This document shows positions 1 to 10,028 of a DNA stretch of 14,444 bases, one piece after another. The notes under the pieces were generated by a model. It ran no database searches. It had not been told where the DNA came from and saw only the letters and a program-made list of their open reading frames with translations. Made by a program: the position numbers and the translations under genes. Positions within the stretch are counted from its first letter, which is position 1. Each line of letters opens with the position of its first letter. Source of the DNA: Cudoniella acicularis (lineage: Eukaryota > Ascomycota > Leotiomycetes > Helotiales > Helotiaceae); NCBI GenBank assembly GCA_013054445.1, contig JAAMPI010001439.1, positions 1 to 14,444 of the forward strand. The letters are read 5' to 3'.

Positions 1-377
1 TAGTAACGACGAAAACACATAGGAGCCGCTTGACCATTTGACCAACGCGTAAGGCATGTTGGCATAGTACTACCGATTAACGAAAACACCCCGACGCGGT
101 ACGCGGCGCTAATCCTGCTACCTTATTAGACGGTTACGTGAGCAACCCCTTACGAACGAAATCACGGGGACTAATCATTGGCAGCCGCCCCTACTATTGC
201 CTAAAATTTTCGTCTACGCCTAATCAACTATATCGCCCGAACGAAATTCCAAACATAAGCGGCCTGTTTTGTCGACCAGCCTTTTAGGAAAGGAAGTCTC
301 CCTTTCTTTCGCTCTTTACTATAGACAAGAAACAAACCTCCCCGGAGCTCTCGCAAGCCGAGCTTCCGCTAACCTAA
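1..377. other. No gene recognised; upstream flank of the first pseudogene
   Basis: This stretch has ordinary base composition, is rich in cgaa words, and shows no open frame that reads like a protein. The frame of the downstream pseudogene continues back through a TAA at 375-377 and a TAG at 285-287, and the translation between them (about 288-374) is plausibly coding but not recognisable. The true start of that gene may therefore lie here, at about 290-380, but no ATG in the right frame decides it. No promoter element stands out. Confidence 0.5.
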
Positions 378-1829
378 GAAGAGCAAGTTCTAGCAAATCC
401 CTCGTCACGAAAACGACGGATCGACAGCGACGACGACGCCGAACCACGGACGAAGCGAGCGCGGACGACACGACCGACCTCGGAACTAGCACGATTGACA
501 CGACAGAACTTAGCCCGCTTTAACAAGATAGGGAACAACTACAAGGGATCTAAGAAGGGATCTACCTACCGTGACTCTACGGACGACTCGTCTACGACGA
601 AGACTATCTCGACAACGGCGTCTGGTTTCGCTATCCAGGCTCGAAAGAATAGCATCCTCGACCCGATCGACTCTAAGCCCCCCCTAAACCTCGAGGATAT
701 CCGTAACAGGCTCGCCGAGTCACGCGCAACTGCCTCGCCTCCCGAATCCTAGTATAGGGACTATGTCTACGCAGTTAAGGAAGCCGATAACGAAGCAACT
801 ATAGTCGGCGCCACACTGCCGTTACTAAAGACATATCCGAGACAACCTTATAAGAGGATGCTCAACCAGGCATTCACGGCCTTCCCGAGGGACGTTGGCT
901 TTAACAACAGTCTGTCGGCTCCGCAACCCGACTTTGTTAAAGGTCTTAGGATATAAGACTTCCGCCCGTTTCCGGTCGACGAGTATGTTAACGGAGCTGT
1001 CCTCTATAAGGATAACCCCCGTTCCGTGACGCTACCGCACCTAGCCGGAGAATAGAAGGGCCCCGGAGGAGATATAAGAGAAGCGACGTTATAGAGTGGC
1101 TATGACGGAGCAGCTCTCGTCTACGCTCGGAACCAGGCCCTTACCTACTAGGGAAAGTCTGACCCCCCTAGACACGCAAGCATCACGACCTTCACCACGA
1201 ATAGTACCTAGGTCAACTTTTACGCGCACTACGCAACCCTAGCCGAAGACGGCACGCTTGAATATCACCAGTTTCCTGTCAAGTCGACGAGTTTGGTCAA
1301 CTCTCACGAAGAGTATAAGGAGGGCCGAAGAGGACTCAGGAACGAACAGGACCACGTAAAGGGACAGTCACAAGCGCTAAGAGACCAGTTGAAGGAGCAT
1401 TACAAGCAGCAGCGTAGCAGTGGCCTCTACCCTATCGCCGAAAGGGTGCCGACTTTGCCTATACCAGGCATCGAACCACTAGACGCTTACGAGGACGAAG
1501 GCGACTACGAAGTCGTCGAACACCAGCCGACGCCGCCTATGTCATCCAAGCACAGGAGTGGCAAGACGCACTCTCACCACTCGCACCATTCGCACCACTC
1601 GTATTCGACGCCGCATTCGTCGAAGGCTCCCCCGTCCACACACAGTTCCACCTATAGCAGTGGCCAGAAACGAAAGACTCCGAGCTCACAGTCGTCCCAC
1701 GGATCCTCGGCTCCTGTCAGCAAACACAGGAGCTACTAGAAGAAGGATCGCGAGACTGGTCAGTACTACCACGTGCATTCGGATAGTACCGTCTCTTGGC
1801 TTGACGACGAGGAAGACGAGCGCGACTAG
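378..1829 (+). pseudogene. RIP-damaged pseudogene of a multi-copy fungal hypothetical protein, possibly PD-(D/E)XK-like
   Basis: One frame reads as a single protein of about 480 codons if seven internal stops are ignored: TAG at 750, TAA at 954, and TAG at 1053, 1092, 1149, 1209 and 1737. The order is a basic N-terminus (RKRRIDSDDD, then TRQNLARFNKIG), a central domain (FNNSLSAPQPDFV, LPHLAGE, stop, KGPGGD, SGYDGAALVYARNQAL, FYAHYATLAEDGTLEY), a charged helix (LRDQLKEHYKQQ), an acidic stretch, a His/Ser-rich low-complexity part near 1570-1620, and a conserved-looking tail (TGQYYHVHSD, then VSWLDDEEDE). I recall this arrangement from a repeated, uncharacterised family in Fusarium-type fungi. 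The stop at 1053 falls where Trp is expected in E-W-K, a pattern seen in PD-(D/E)XK-like domains; that fold assignment is inference. Every internal stop can arise from TGG, CAG or CAA by CpA to TpA change. The end is taken at TAG 1827-1829, but a RIP-made stop there cannot be excluded. No function is known. Confidence 0.75.
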
Positions 1830-2118
1830 TACGGTCTCTAGGACATCGACCATAAAGGAGGGGAAACCTGTTATAACCTGCCAAGACATGTCAGCGTTAT
1901 AGGCACGTGACCACGGTTGATCACGTAATCGCGGCAACCCACGAGGTCAGGAGCGACCATAAGACAATTGACCACGGGGCGATGGCACCGAGACAAATGG
2001 CACAAGACCTGCGGGCAGGAGGACACTAGACGACCAGGTGGTGATAGCACCTGGGATGGCACCTGTGATGCGGTGTCTCAAGCGAGTCACCGGACACAGC
2101 TCCCTAACAGGCTTGGCC
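1830..2118. other. Intergenic flank without a recognisable gene
   Basis: No convincing reading frame is seen. There is an imperfect palindromic area around a CACGTG site: ACGTGA at 1905-1910 is mirrored by TCACGT at 1921-1926 with 10 bases between. The words gaccacgg and accacgg recur nearby. A second inverted repeat, AACAGGC at 2106-2112 with GCCTGTT at 2116-2122, sits on the edge of the next feature. These could be remnants of a small transposon or part of a 3' flank; nothing decides between them. Confidence 0.4.
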
Positions 2119-2297
2119 TGTTACTTGAGAATTATTTAGGAGCAGCGAGCTTCCCTCGCTACTCATACCCGTCTCTACCTAGACAGCTTTTAATCTAAGT
2201 CTTTGTCTGATTCTTAGAGGAAGAGGCAGCAAGCCTTACGCCACCCTTATTGCCCAGCGTAGCCTAACTTTCTGTCAACATAAACCCTTTACCAACA
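2119..2297. repeat. Candidate solo LTR (TGTT...AACA termini)
   Basis: The segment starts TGTTACTTGAG and ends CAACA, giving the TG...CA ends of a long terminal repeat with four-base inverted tips (TGTT/AACA). Its body resembles, from memory, short Copia-type LTRs of ascomycetes (agcgagcttccctcgc near 2143, gcccagcgtagcc near 2252). An earlier CAACA ends at 2280, so the element could be 162 rather than 179 bp. The flanking five bases (tggcc and gaccc, or taaac after 2280) do not match, so there is no target-site duplication, and no primer-binding site or gag-pol follows. The call rests on weak evidence. Confidence 0.3.
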
Positions 2298-2341
2298 GAC
2301 CCTTGCCCTAACGTACCAGAGTAAGAGTCTAGGCGTAACAC

Positions 2342-2640
2342 TAAATCTCTTCTTTTAATCCCTCTTTATTTTTTATAACATATAGTAAATTTTTTAATTC
2401 CTCTTTTATCTACCTCTAAACCTTCTCAATTAGGTTTATATCTAGCGAACTTAGTAGCTAAGAAAAGCCCTTAATCCTATACTCTAGCTTTAGAAGCCTA
2501 GCCTTCCCCTTATACACCTTCGACCTATCTCCTATAAACAGATAATTGTCTCCTAATTTAGCGAGTAAGAGAAACCTAACTAGCTCAAGAACTTGTTTAA
2601 GATATACCTTTAAACAAATACCCTTTCTTTCTAGAAGTTT
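2342..2640 (-). mobile_element. Tc1/mariner-type transposase remnant (C-terminal part of the DDE domain)
   Basis: On the minus strand a frame reads VLELVRFLLLAKLGDNYLF, then IGDRSKVYKGKARLL, and further on SSLDINLIEKV followed by a stop, then IKEELKNLLYVIKNKEGL. This matches the second and third acidic positions of Tc1/mariner transposases: the usual ED-G-S block (here GD, Asp codon 2527-2529) and the usual SPDLNPIE-x-x-W block (Asp codon 2440-2442, Trp replaced by TAG at 2416-2418). About 28 residues separate the two Asp, close to family spacing. Changes such as Pro to Leu (CCA to CTA) and Trp to stop fit RIP. Only the last third of the transposase is present. The N-terminal DNA-binding part and the terminal inverted repeats were not found, so the copy is dead. 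Confidence 0.72.
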
Positions 2641-2665
2641 TTCTAAGAATATCAGAGGCGACTTC

Positions 2666-2762
2666 TGTCATAGACCTGGTTTGACGCGTCCCCTTTACCT
2701 GACGCGTCCCCCTTACCTGACGCGTCCCCCCTTGTCACTGTCANAGACCTAGTNNAACGCAN
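2666..2762. repeat. Three 18-bp tandem repeats with ACGCGT, nested in a 24-bp direct repeat
   Basis: The unit TGACGCGTCCCCYTTACC occurs at 2682-2699 and 2700-2717, with a diverged third copy at 2718-2735. Each holds the palindrome ACGCGT (2684-2689, 2702-2707, 2720-2725), the core of the MCB site bound by MBP1-type cell-cycle regulators. An outer direct repeat beginning TGTCA, then AGACCT, lies at 2666-2689 and 2739-2762. The second copy differs mainly by G to A (TpG to TpA) and by undetermined bases at 2744, 2754-2755 and 2762. Regulatory meaning is inference; the repeats are seen directly. Confidence 0.6.
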
Positions 2763-2841
2763 AGTCCTGTGACTAGTGAGACTCAGACAGTNTNGCGCTA
2801 TATGCGACAGGAGGCTGCGACACGTCCCCCTAACCCCTTAT

Positions 2842-2930
2842 CACGTGACCTCGCTTGCCAGTACTCACCTCCTGTATATAAGGCCCCTTCAGGGCCACCT
2901 CTCCTTCTTCTCTCNTNAGNTTAGTTTCTT
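2842..2930 (+). promoter_or_regulatory. Candidate RNA polymerase II core promoter (CACGTG, TATA box, pyrimidine-rich start region)
   Basis: CACGTG at 2842-2847 is followed by a consensus TATA box, TATATAAG, at 2875-2882, a short hairpin (GGCCC 2882-2886 with GGGCC 2892-2896) and a pyrimidine-rich stretch (ctctccttcttctctc, 2899-2914), typical of fungal transcription start regions. It lies about 230 bp upstream of the Argonaute relic and reads in the same direction, so it may be its old promoter. The alternative is the promoter inside a retrotransposon LTR, since AT-rich poly(A)-like words follow at 2930-3015. The stretch keeps CpA and TpG that are missing downstream. Three undetermined bases (2915, 2917, 2920) interrupt it. 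Confidence 0.45.
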
Positions 2931-3104
2931 CGTAATATTAGTACCTTCTTATAAATACGTCTTATATAACGTCAGGGCCTTTATGCCTTTATAGAGCTAT
3001 AATAATAAGAATATTTAAAACGATCTTTATACTAGTATAAATAATAAATTAATTTAATTAGGTATATATTTATAGGTTTAATTTAGGTCTATTCTTATAT
3101 AATA

Positions 3105-6100
3105 TCTAAATAATAATTCTAACGTAGATATAGTCGCGGACGTAAAGAACGGGGTTTTTTAGCCTATAGTTACGATCGCGGTTATAGACGTAAAGACCGA
3201 CTTCTAGGTAATTATAGTCGTAGCTCTTAGTTTTAGGTCGTAGGCTTTAAGAGTCGAGATAGTCGAGGTTCTTATAGCGGATTTAGACGAGACGGATACG
3301 ATAGCCTTATAGAAATAGAGATATTCTTATAAATAACTCTATTAATTAAATATAGCTACTAGTACTAACTAACGTTTCTTAGCTATAGTTTTAGCGAATA
3401 TCTCGAATATAATATTAAAGTATAAAAGATTAAGAACGAGACTATAAGAACTATTTAACTTAAGAATATTAGACCTTAAAAATCTATTCTCGAAACACGT
3501 TTACCTTTAAGGCCTAGCTATAGAATATAAGAGAAAGAGGTTATTTTATAGGCGAATTATTTTAAGATAATAGTATATAAGAACTTAATATTATTTCGCT
3601 ATAATATCGAGATTATACCTGTTAATACTAGAGTCGGAAGAATATTAACTAATAAAAAGATAAAAAGGGTTATTAAGCTCTTAATTAAAAAAACACTTCT
3701 CTAAATATAAGAATAGTATTATAATAGACTATAAGTTAAACCTAATTTATAGATCAGAGCTTTCTATTAATAAAGAGAGATATCTTGTCTAATATAGATT
3801 AGAAGACGAAGACGAACCTTTATAAAATACTAAAGCCTATAAGCTACGTCTTTAAAATATAAATATATTTATAGTTTCTAAACTTATAGACTATCTAACT
3901 TCTAACTATATAAATACCTTATTTAGATCTAAGGACGAGATTATCTAAACGCTTAATATCGTTATAAGATACTATTTAAAATCCGTTTCTAATATTTTCT
4001 TTATAGGTATAAACAAGCACTTCGAACTAGCCTTAGCTACCTTTAAGACGATAAGTCTTAGAAGAAGGCTTTAGGCTATAAGAGGATTTTTTATTAGTAT
4101 TAGGTCTATTACCTGTTATATCTTCTTTAACGTCTAGATAAAATATATTATATATTATAAGAAAGGCCTTCTTAGCCTATTAATATCTATATATCTAAAC
4201 TATAATAACCGAAATATAGTTAGACTAGCTACTTTTCTAAAGAGAATACGCGTCTAAATTACTTATATTATTAAAAATAATAGAAAAGGTTATAAAATAC
4301 TTAGAATAAAGACTATTATAGGTCTAGTAACGCCTAGAGATAACTATAGGTTATAATACCCTTTTATCGTATTAAATTTTATTATTAGCGCGAAAGAGAT
4401 AAAGTTTTATCTTAGTAGTCTTAAAGGACAACTAAGCACGTCTTAACCGAGTATATCTTAATAAAGTTCTATTAGAAAGAAAGATAAGAAAGATAAGAAG
4501 CCTATTAAGAAAAGACTTAAACTATCTAACGACGGTTATATTAGTGTTTATAACTTCTCTTAAAAGAATAAGGTGTCTATCTATCTTTATATAGTTAAAA
4601 TTATAGTTAACGTATCTATTAGCCTATAATATTATTATAATAGATTCTAGTATACCCGTTATTAATATTAGTATTTAATAAAACCCTTTATATCTATTTC
4701 TAGATGTCTATATCGTTTTATCTAGCTAACCTAGCTATATAAAACTAACTCTAGGTTAAATATAATAGATAATATAATTTATAATATATAGACTTATTAC
4801 GAACGTCTAATTAATTATTACTAATAACGCTCGACTTTTTAATATAAAACCGCCGATAAATCTTATACTTATAAATTAACCTTACGATAATAGTATTAAA
4901 AGGAAACGGCTTATCTTATAAGGCTAAGTTCGATATCGCTATTATATCTAAGTTTATCGCCGTCTTAAACCGGGTCTTAATAGAACTAAATATTTAATAT
5001 AAAGACGATAAACCTATCTAGACTCGATCTACTAGCTAGAATATATAAAAGGTTAAATTTTTAATAAGATTAAAGCTTTCTTTTTAGATATACTTTCTTA
5101 TATCGTCGCCGAAATCGCTAGACGTATAAAGAAATAAATAAGAGTTAGATATTATATTAAATATATTCTAATAGAAACTAAAAAGACTTAACGTCGATAT
5201 ATATAATTATATCTCTAGTCTATATATTAGCTTAAACCTTAATAATATTAATACGGATATTAATACGGCTTTTTAAAGATTTATTAGCTATTCTATTAGA
5301 CCTCTATTAAAGTTAATTCTTATTATTATATCTTATCTTAATTTATTTATTTATAACCGTATTAAGTTTATATATAATATTAAAAAAAGGACTTCTTAAC
5401 GTCTATATACTAGGCCCGAAATTTATAAAGGCTAACGACTAGTATTATACTAATATTATATTTAAGTTTAATCTTAAGCTTAATAGACGAAACTAGTATT
5501 TAGATAATAATAAAATCGGTATTATCGTAAAAGAGAAGACTATAGTCGTAAGTATCGACGTTACCTACCCTATACCTAGCTCCGTATTAAACGCGCTAAA
5601 TATAATAGGAATTATAGCTTATATAGATTAATAGCTCGGATAATAGCCGGCGGACTTCTAAATCTAGACCGCGAGACAAGAGATAGTCTCTAGCCTTAAT
5701 AGGATACTTAAGTCACGCCTTCGTCTATAGGCGAATAAGAATAAGAAAACTTATCTTAAAAATATCTTAATCTATTATAATAGTATATCTAAAAGGTAAT
5801 ACGAAATCGTTTTTAATTAAGAGCTACCTTTTCTTCGATAGGCGTATAAAGAACTCTACCTATTAAGTAACTTTAAAAAGAGGCTCTCTTATATATCTAT
5901 TATTATTATTAGTAAACGCTATAACACTTGGTTTTATCTAACTAGGAAAGAAGACGTAGACCGCTTGTCGAATCCTTAAAATAGAACTATTATCGACCGC
6001 GGTATTATAAAAGCCCGGAATTAAGACTTCTTCTTTTAAGCTTATACTATCTTCTAAGAAACTATACGTCTAATATACTATTATATAGTCCTAGATAAGA

Positions 6101-6345
6101 TCTTCTAAAGCCGAAAGATATAACTTTTCTTTTAAAACGCCGCCGACGTCCTCGAAGACTTAACGTATAATATATATTACCTATTCGGTCGCGCTATTAA
6201 AGCCGTTAGTATTTACCCTATCGCCTATTACGCGGATCTCGTCTATAAGAGAGCTAGGTACTATTTAAGTAAGCTATTTAATACTATACCCGGAGCTATA
6301 CTAGCGGGTAGTATAGTGTTAGGAGTAGGTAATAGAAGTAGATAA
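3105..6345 (+). pseudogene. RIP-destroyed Argonaute gene (QDE-2-like)
   Basis: Argonaute binds small RNAs and cleaves or silences matching transcripts. Reading through stops gives the full family order. An Arg/Gly-rich N-terminus (SRDSRGSYSGFRRDGYD) lies at about 3135-3300. The ArgoN domain (ANYFKIIVYKNL, RYNIEIIPVNTRVGRIL) starts near 3552. The L1 linker (AIRGFFISIRSITCYIFFNV) lies near 4070-4135, followed by a PAZ-like region at about 4260-4800 and MID at about 5220-5400 (IYNRIKFIYNIKKG). The PIWI domain runs from about 5450 to 6260 (IVVSIDVTYPIPS, TARQEIVSSL, RTIIDRGIIKARN, NAADVLEDLTYN, YLFGRAIKAVSIYP, AYYADLVY). The first catalytic Asp (5557-5559) and the last (AYYAD, 6235-6237) survive. 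The middle one, expected in the YRDG block, is now Asn (5779-5781), which is what TpG to TpA does to GAT. The many in-frame TAA/TAG fall where Trp or Gln is expected. The frame also shifts at two A7 runs (near 3686-3693 and 5392-5398). The length of about 1080 codons is normal for fungal Argonautes. The start and the terminal stop (6343-6345) are approximate. Confidence 0.9.
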
Positions 6346-6573
6346 GTAATAGATCTAAATAATATATAAATATATAAGAATATACGTAATACGATATTTT
6401 ATATCTAACGTAATAAAGATAAATATTTAACTATATTAATATTTAAGTATAACTAAGCTCTCTAGGTTTTATTAGCGTATTCTGATTTTAAGCTTCTCTT
6501 TATATACCTTTATAAAACTTAATATATTATCTTATATAGTTAAAATAAAGTTTAAGGTTATATAAAAATCAAA

Positions 6574-9500
6574 ATTATATCTATATAGCCGCGGCTAGTT
6601 ATAATATAATTTAATAATATATTTTTTTCTTTTCTTTCGTTTTATCGGTTATAATAACTAGAATATAGACTTAGATTATAGCTCTTAAAAGACTATTTCT
6701 AGGAACGCTTATAGTTAAATAGAAATCTAGAAAACAATTTATAATTAAATATATAAACTAATAATATATAGCTAGAGTTAAAAGAATTAGTCGTGATTTA
6801 AGTTAAGAGAGTTTAATAAAAGGTTAAATAATCTAAGAGAATTAAAACATTTATTATATAATATAATAGCCGTTTAAACGACCGCCGGGTTATTTTATAG
6901 ATCTAAGAACTAGTAAGACGAGTTTATTATTTTAATAAAAAACTATAAATATTAATAATAGTCTAAAAAATTATTAATAAGCGTAATATAATAAAGAAAT
7001 CTAAATTAGATATACGTCTAACTAATATAATAAGAATAAATATAGAGAATCGTCTTTTAGATATAAAAGATATTTCGTAGATATTATATTATTCTTTATT
7101 TCTGTCTTTCTATATACCGGTAATATAACTCGAGAACTAGACTTAGAACGATAGATAATATATTAGTTACCTGTCTTATAAGGCTAAGAATATTATATTT
7201 ATAATAGTTCTTAGAACTATAGTTTATATAATAGAGTTAGATATCTCTTACTTTTATAATAAGTTTTTCGGGACTTATACGGACGTCTCTAGCTCGTTTT
7301 TATAGCTAGAGGCCTACTTTTTATATATCTTAAATAATAGAGCTATAAATTATAATATCGTAACCTTTTCTATTACCTTATTAATAATAGATACTAGTAA
7401 TTATACTTTTATACTAGTTAAGTCTATTATAGAATACCTCGATTAGGTTTTTAATCGTCTCTTTACGAACTTCTTAGATACGTTTTAAAACTAAAATTAG
7501 CTTTTCTTTTAAAATATTATAAATTTTTTTAAAAAAAAAACAACTATTTATTAAAGACTTTAAGCGATATCGGCCTAGACACCTCTATACTAGATAATAT
7601 TAAGTATTTATTATCGTTATTTATTCTAGTTTTTCGAACTATTTTAACCGTTAAGTCTAAAAAGATTTTATCTTTATTAAAGACCTATATTATAAATAAC
7701 TAATTTTTATATCTTATCTCGTTCGATAATTTCTTTTCGTCTAAAAGCTATTCTAATAACTAAGGCTTAACTAGCTTAATATAACTATAGTAGTCGTATA
7801 AAACGGCGACGTTAAGAAGCGTCTTATAGGCTAGCGTAGTTAAGATATTATTATACTAGAGGTATATAATATAAAAGAATAAAAAAAAGAGTTTCGCTAT
7901 CGTTATTATAAAAATCAACCTTCTTTATTAGTCTATTTAGAGCCTTTTATTTATTATTCTCGCTAGTAAGGCTTTAATTCTTAATATATTAGTTTATCTA
8001 AGTTTAATTTATAAATTTAGGCTTAATATTATCTTTTTTTCTATTCTAGAGCTTTTTATCTTATATTTCGTTAAAGGCTTAAAGAAAAGGCTCTCTTAGA
8101 CTTTATTTATTAGAACTATATAATAAGATAAAACTTTCGCTATTATAAGCTCGTCTTAATATATAACTTTAATTTATATATTTTATATCTAAAACTAAAT
8201 AACTTAATACTCTTAACTCTCTTAATCTCGATAGCTTTTATAGTCTTTTATACTTTTATATATTAATAATACGAGTCGAGAAAAAGATATAAAATATCTA
8301 AAAATATTATATATACGTACTAATTAAAATTATAGACGCTATACGAGTCGTAGCTATAATTAGTCTTATAATAATCGTATTAGTAACTAGAATTAATATT
8401 AGATAAGATAAAGATTTCTAAAGAATCAAATATAGTTATAAGTTAGTCGATACTAATATAAATTTCTTCTAGCTTTTTTTAAGGCTATAATCTAATAATT
8501 TAGAGACTTTTAATAAATAAGCTATAGACTAAAGCGTTATATATTTTTTATCTACTCTTTTATTAATAGATTATATTATTAGAGTTCTTATAGCGATTAA
8601 TATACGCGTAAGAAATATTAAGTAGCTTATTAATAATAGCTTAATAAACGATAGAAATATTTTTTAAAAAAGAAATATATAAGTTTCTTTAAAGTATATA
8701 AATATCTAGTTAGTCGAATTACTTAAAATTCTATATAATAGAGGCTAAGAAATAGGCTTCTTAGATAAAATAAACGTTATTCTATCTATATTAACCTTAA
8801 TTTCTTTTATTATCTTTAATACTAAGCTTTTAAAAACCTTATTTCTCTTAAAGGCCTAAGTAATAAATAGCTAACACTTATATCTAGATACCTTCTATTC
8901 CGTTTCTTTATTTATAAGCTATATAGTTAGCTAAGGTCAGATAATACTAATATAGTTATACTAATCTACGAGAGTAGCTAAGTTTAATAAATAGTTATAA
9001 GATAATATTACTAGAATATCCTTTTAAATCTTTTATTTCTTTTAACCTAGACTAAGAAAGAAATAAGAATTTCTCTTAGACGGGACTCTTAAAGGCTATA
9101 ATATAAGATAACACTCTACTTATATAGATCTCGCTATTATATATAACTTAAATTATAGAGTTAATATCTTTTATATTATATAGATTTCTATACTTATAAT
9201 AAAGAATAAAACGACTTTTAAAAGAGCCTTAAACTCTAAGATATATAAAATAATAAGATCTTATTATAATAAACACGTCGTTAAGATCGAAAATAAATAG
9301 AATATTATATATAGTTTCTAATATCTTATTTAAAGATAAAGTTACTTATTCCGATAATATTATTCTTCGTTAATAGTAGTCGGTTAATTAATACGTTATA
9401 CGTAGTTATAGCTTTATTAGCCGCTATACTAGAAAGTACGTTATTAGGCGTATTATTAAAAGGCGTTTAATATCTCTAATATATCTATATAAATAGAAAT

Positions 9501-9950
9501 ACCGCTTATAGTTATAATATATTAGCTATCTAATATTAAAAGCTTTAAGATTATAAAATAAAATATAAGAAGAAGGTTATAAAAGAGAAAACTAATAGAT
9601 AGAAGACAAAAGAGAATAACTAATATAATCGAATACTTTTTATAAATAGAATAATAATATATTTTAGAGTTTAATAAAGCTAAGGATTTATATATCGTTA
9701 AATATATATAGTTAAACACGGTTTAATATATAATATATAAGTCTCTTAACTTATCTTAGCTAGTTATAAGTTTGATTTTATATATTTTTAAGGCTTATTA
9801 GGATTAAAAAATTATTAAAGATAGTTAGCCTAATAATAAATACTAAATCTTTATTATAGATAAGTTAAGAATTCTATAGCTAAACTTAAAAAGAAATCTA
9901 AAGATAAACCTAAAGAAAATAAGAATAAGAATAAGATATATTTAATAATA
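6574..9950 (+). pseudogene. Unidentified long coding relic(s), RIP-destroyed
   Basis: I do not recognise this protein. Three stretches read as continuous hydrophilic protein with comparatively few RIP-type stops. About 6574-7495 has a Gln/Leu/Arg-rich, probably coiled-coil start, then DIRLTNIIRINIENRLLDI and NKFFGTYTDVSSSFL. About 7562-8280, in another frame after a T8A10 run near 7540, includes IIILEVYNIKE, KKEFRYRYYKNQPSLLVYLE and ISLSKFNL. About 8380-9300, back in the first frame, includes YKLVDTNINFF, FLDKINVILSILTLISF, STRVAKFNK, LLDGTLKGYNIR and NKTTFKRALNSKIYKIIRSY. A weaker continuation (RRQKRITNIIEYFL, EFNKAKDLYIVKYI) and a Lys-rich end reach about 9950. It could be one gene of roughly 1000 codons with indels or introns, or two neighbours. 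It follows Argonaute in the same direction and converges on the AAA+ relic. I looked for SF1 helicase, RNA-dependent RNA polymerase and Dicer motifs and did not find them. Confidence 0.5.
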
Positions 9951-10028
9951 TTAATTAACTTATATTTTATTATATCTTTAAGATATTATATAGACTAGAT
10001 AAGTTAACCCTCTATACTCTTATCTCTT

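Noticed and set aside
269..523. 84-codon plus-strand open frame overlapping the start of the first pseudogene
   Set aside because: It is out of frame with the recognisable pseudogene protein, Arg/Thr-rich by chance, and starts at TTG.
1558..1902. 114-codon plus-strand frame rich in Arg/Thr
   Set aside because: Shadow of the His/Ser-rich region and tail of the pseudogene in another frame.
2660..3015. A complete retrotransposon LTR covering the MCB/TATA island
   Set aside because: A TATA box and poly(A)-like words are present, but no paired TG...CA ends, target-site duplication, primer-binding site or gag-pol was found. It is kept only as an alternative.
9522..9719. 65-codon minus-strand frame that looks like a membrane protein
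   Set aside because: Its Ile/Leu/Tyr content is what AT-rich RIP DNA gives by chance. The opposite strand reads as a hydrophilic relic here.
6574..9950. SF1 helicase, RNA-dependent RNA polymerase or Dicer relic
   Set aside because: No Walker A/B, DxDGD or RNase III signature could be read in any plus frame; the proximity to Argonaute alone does not justify the name.
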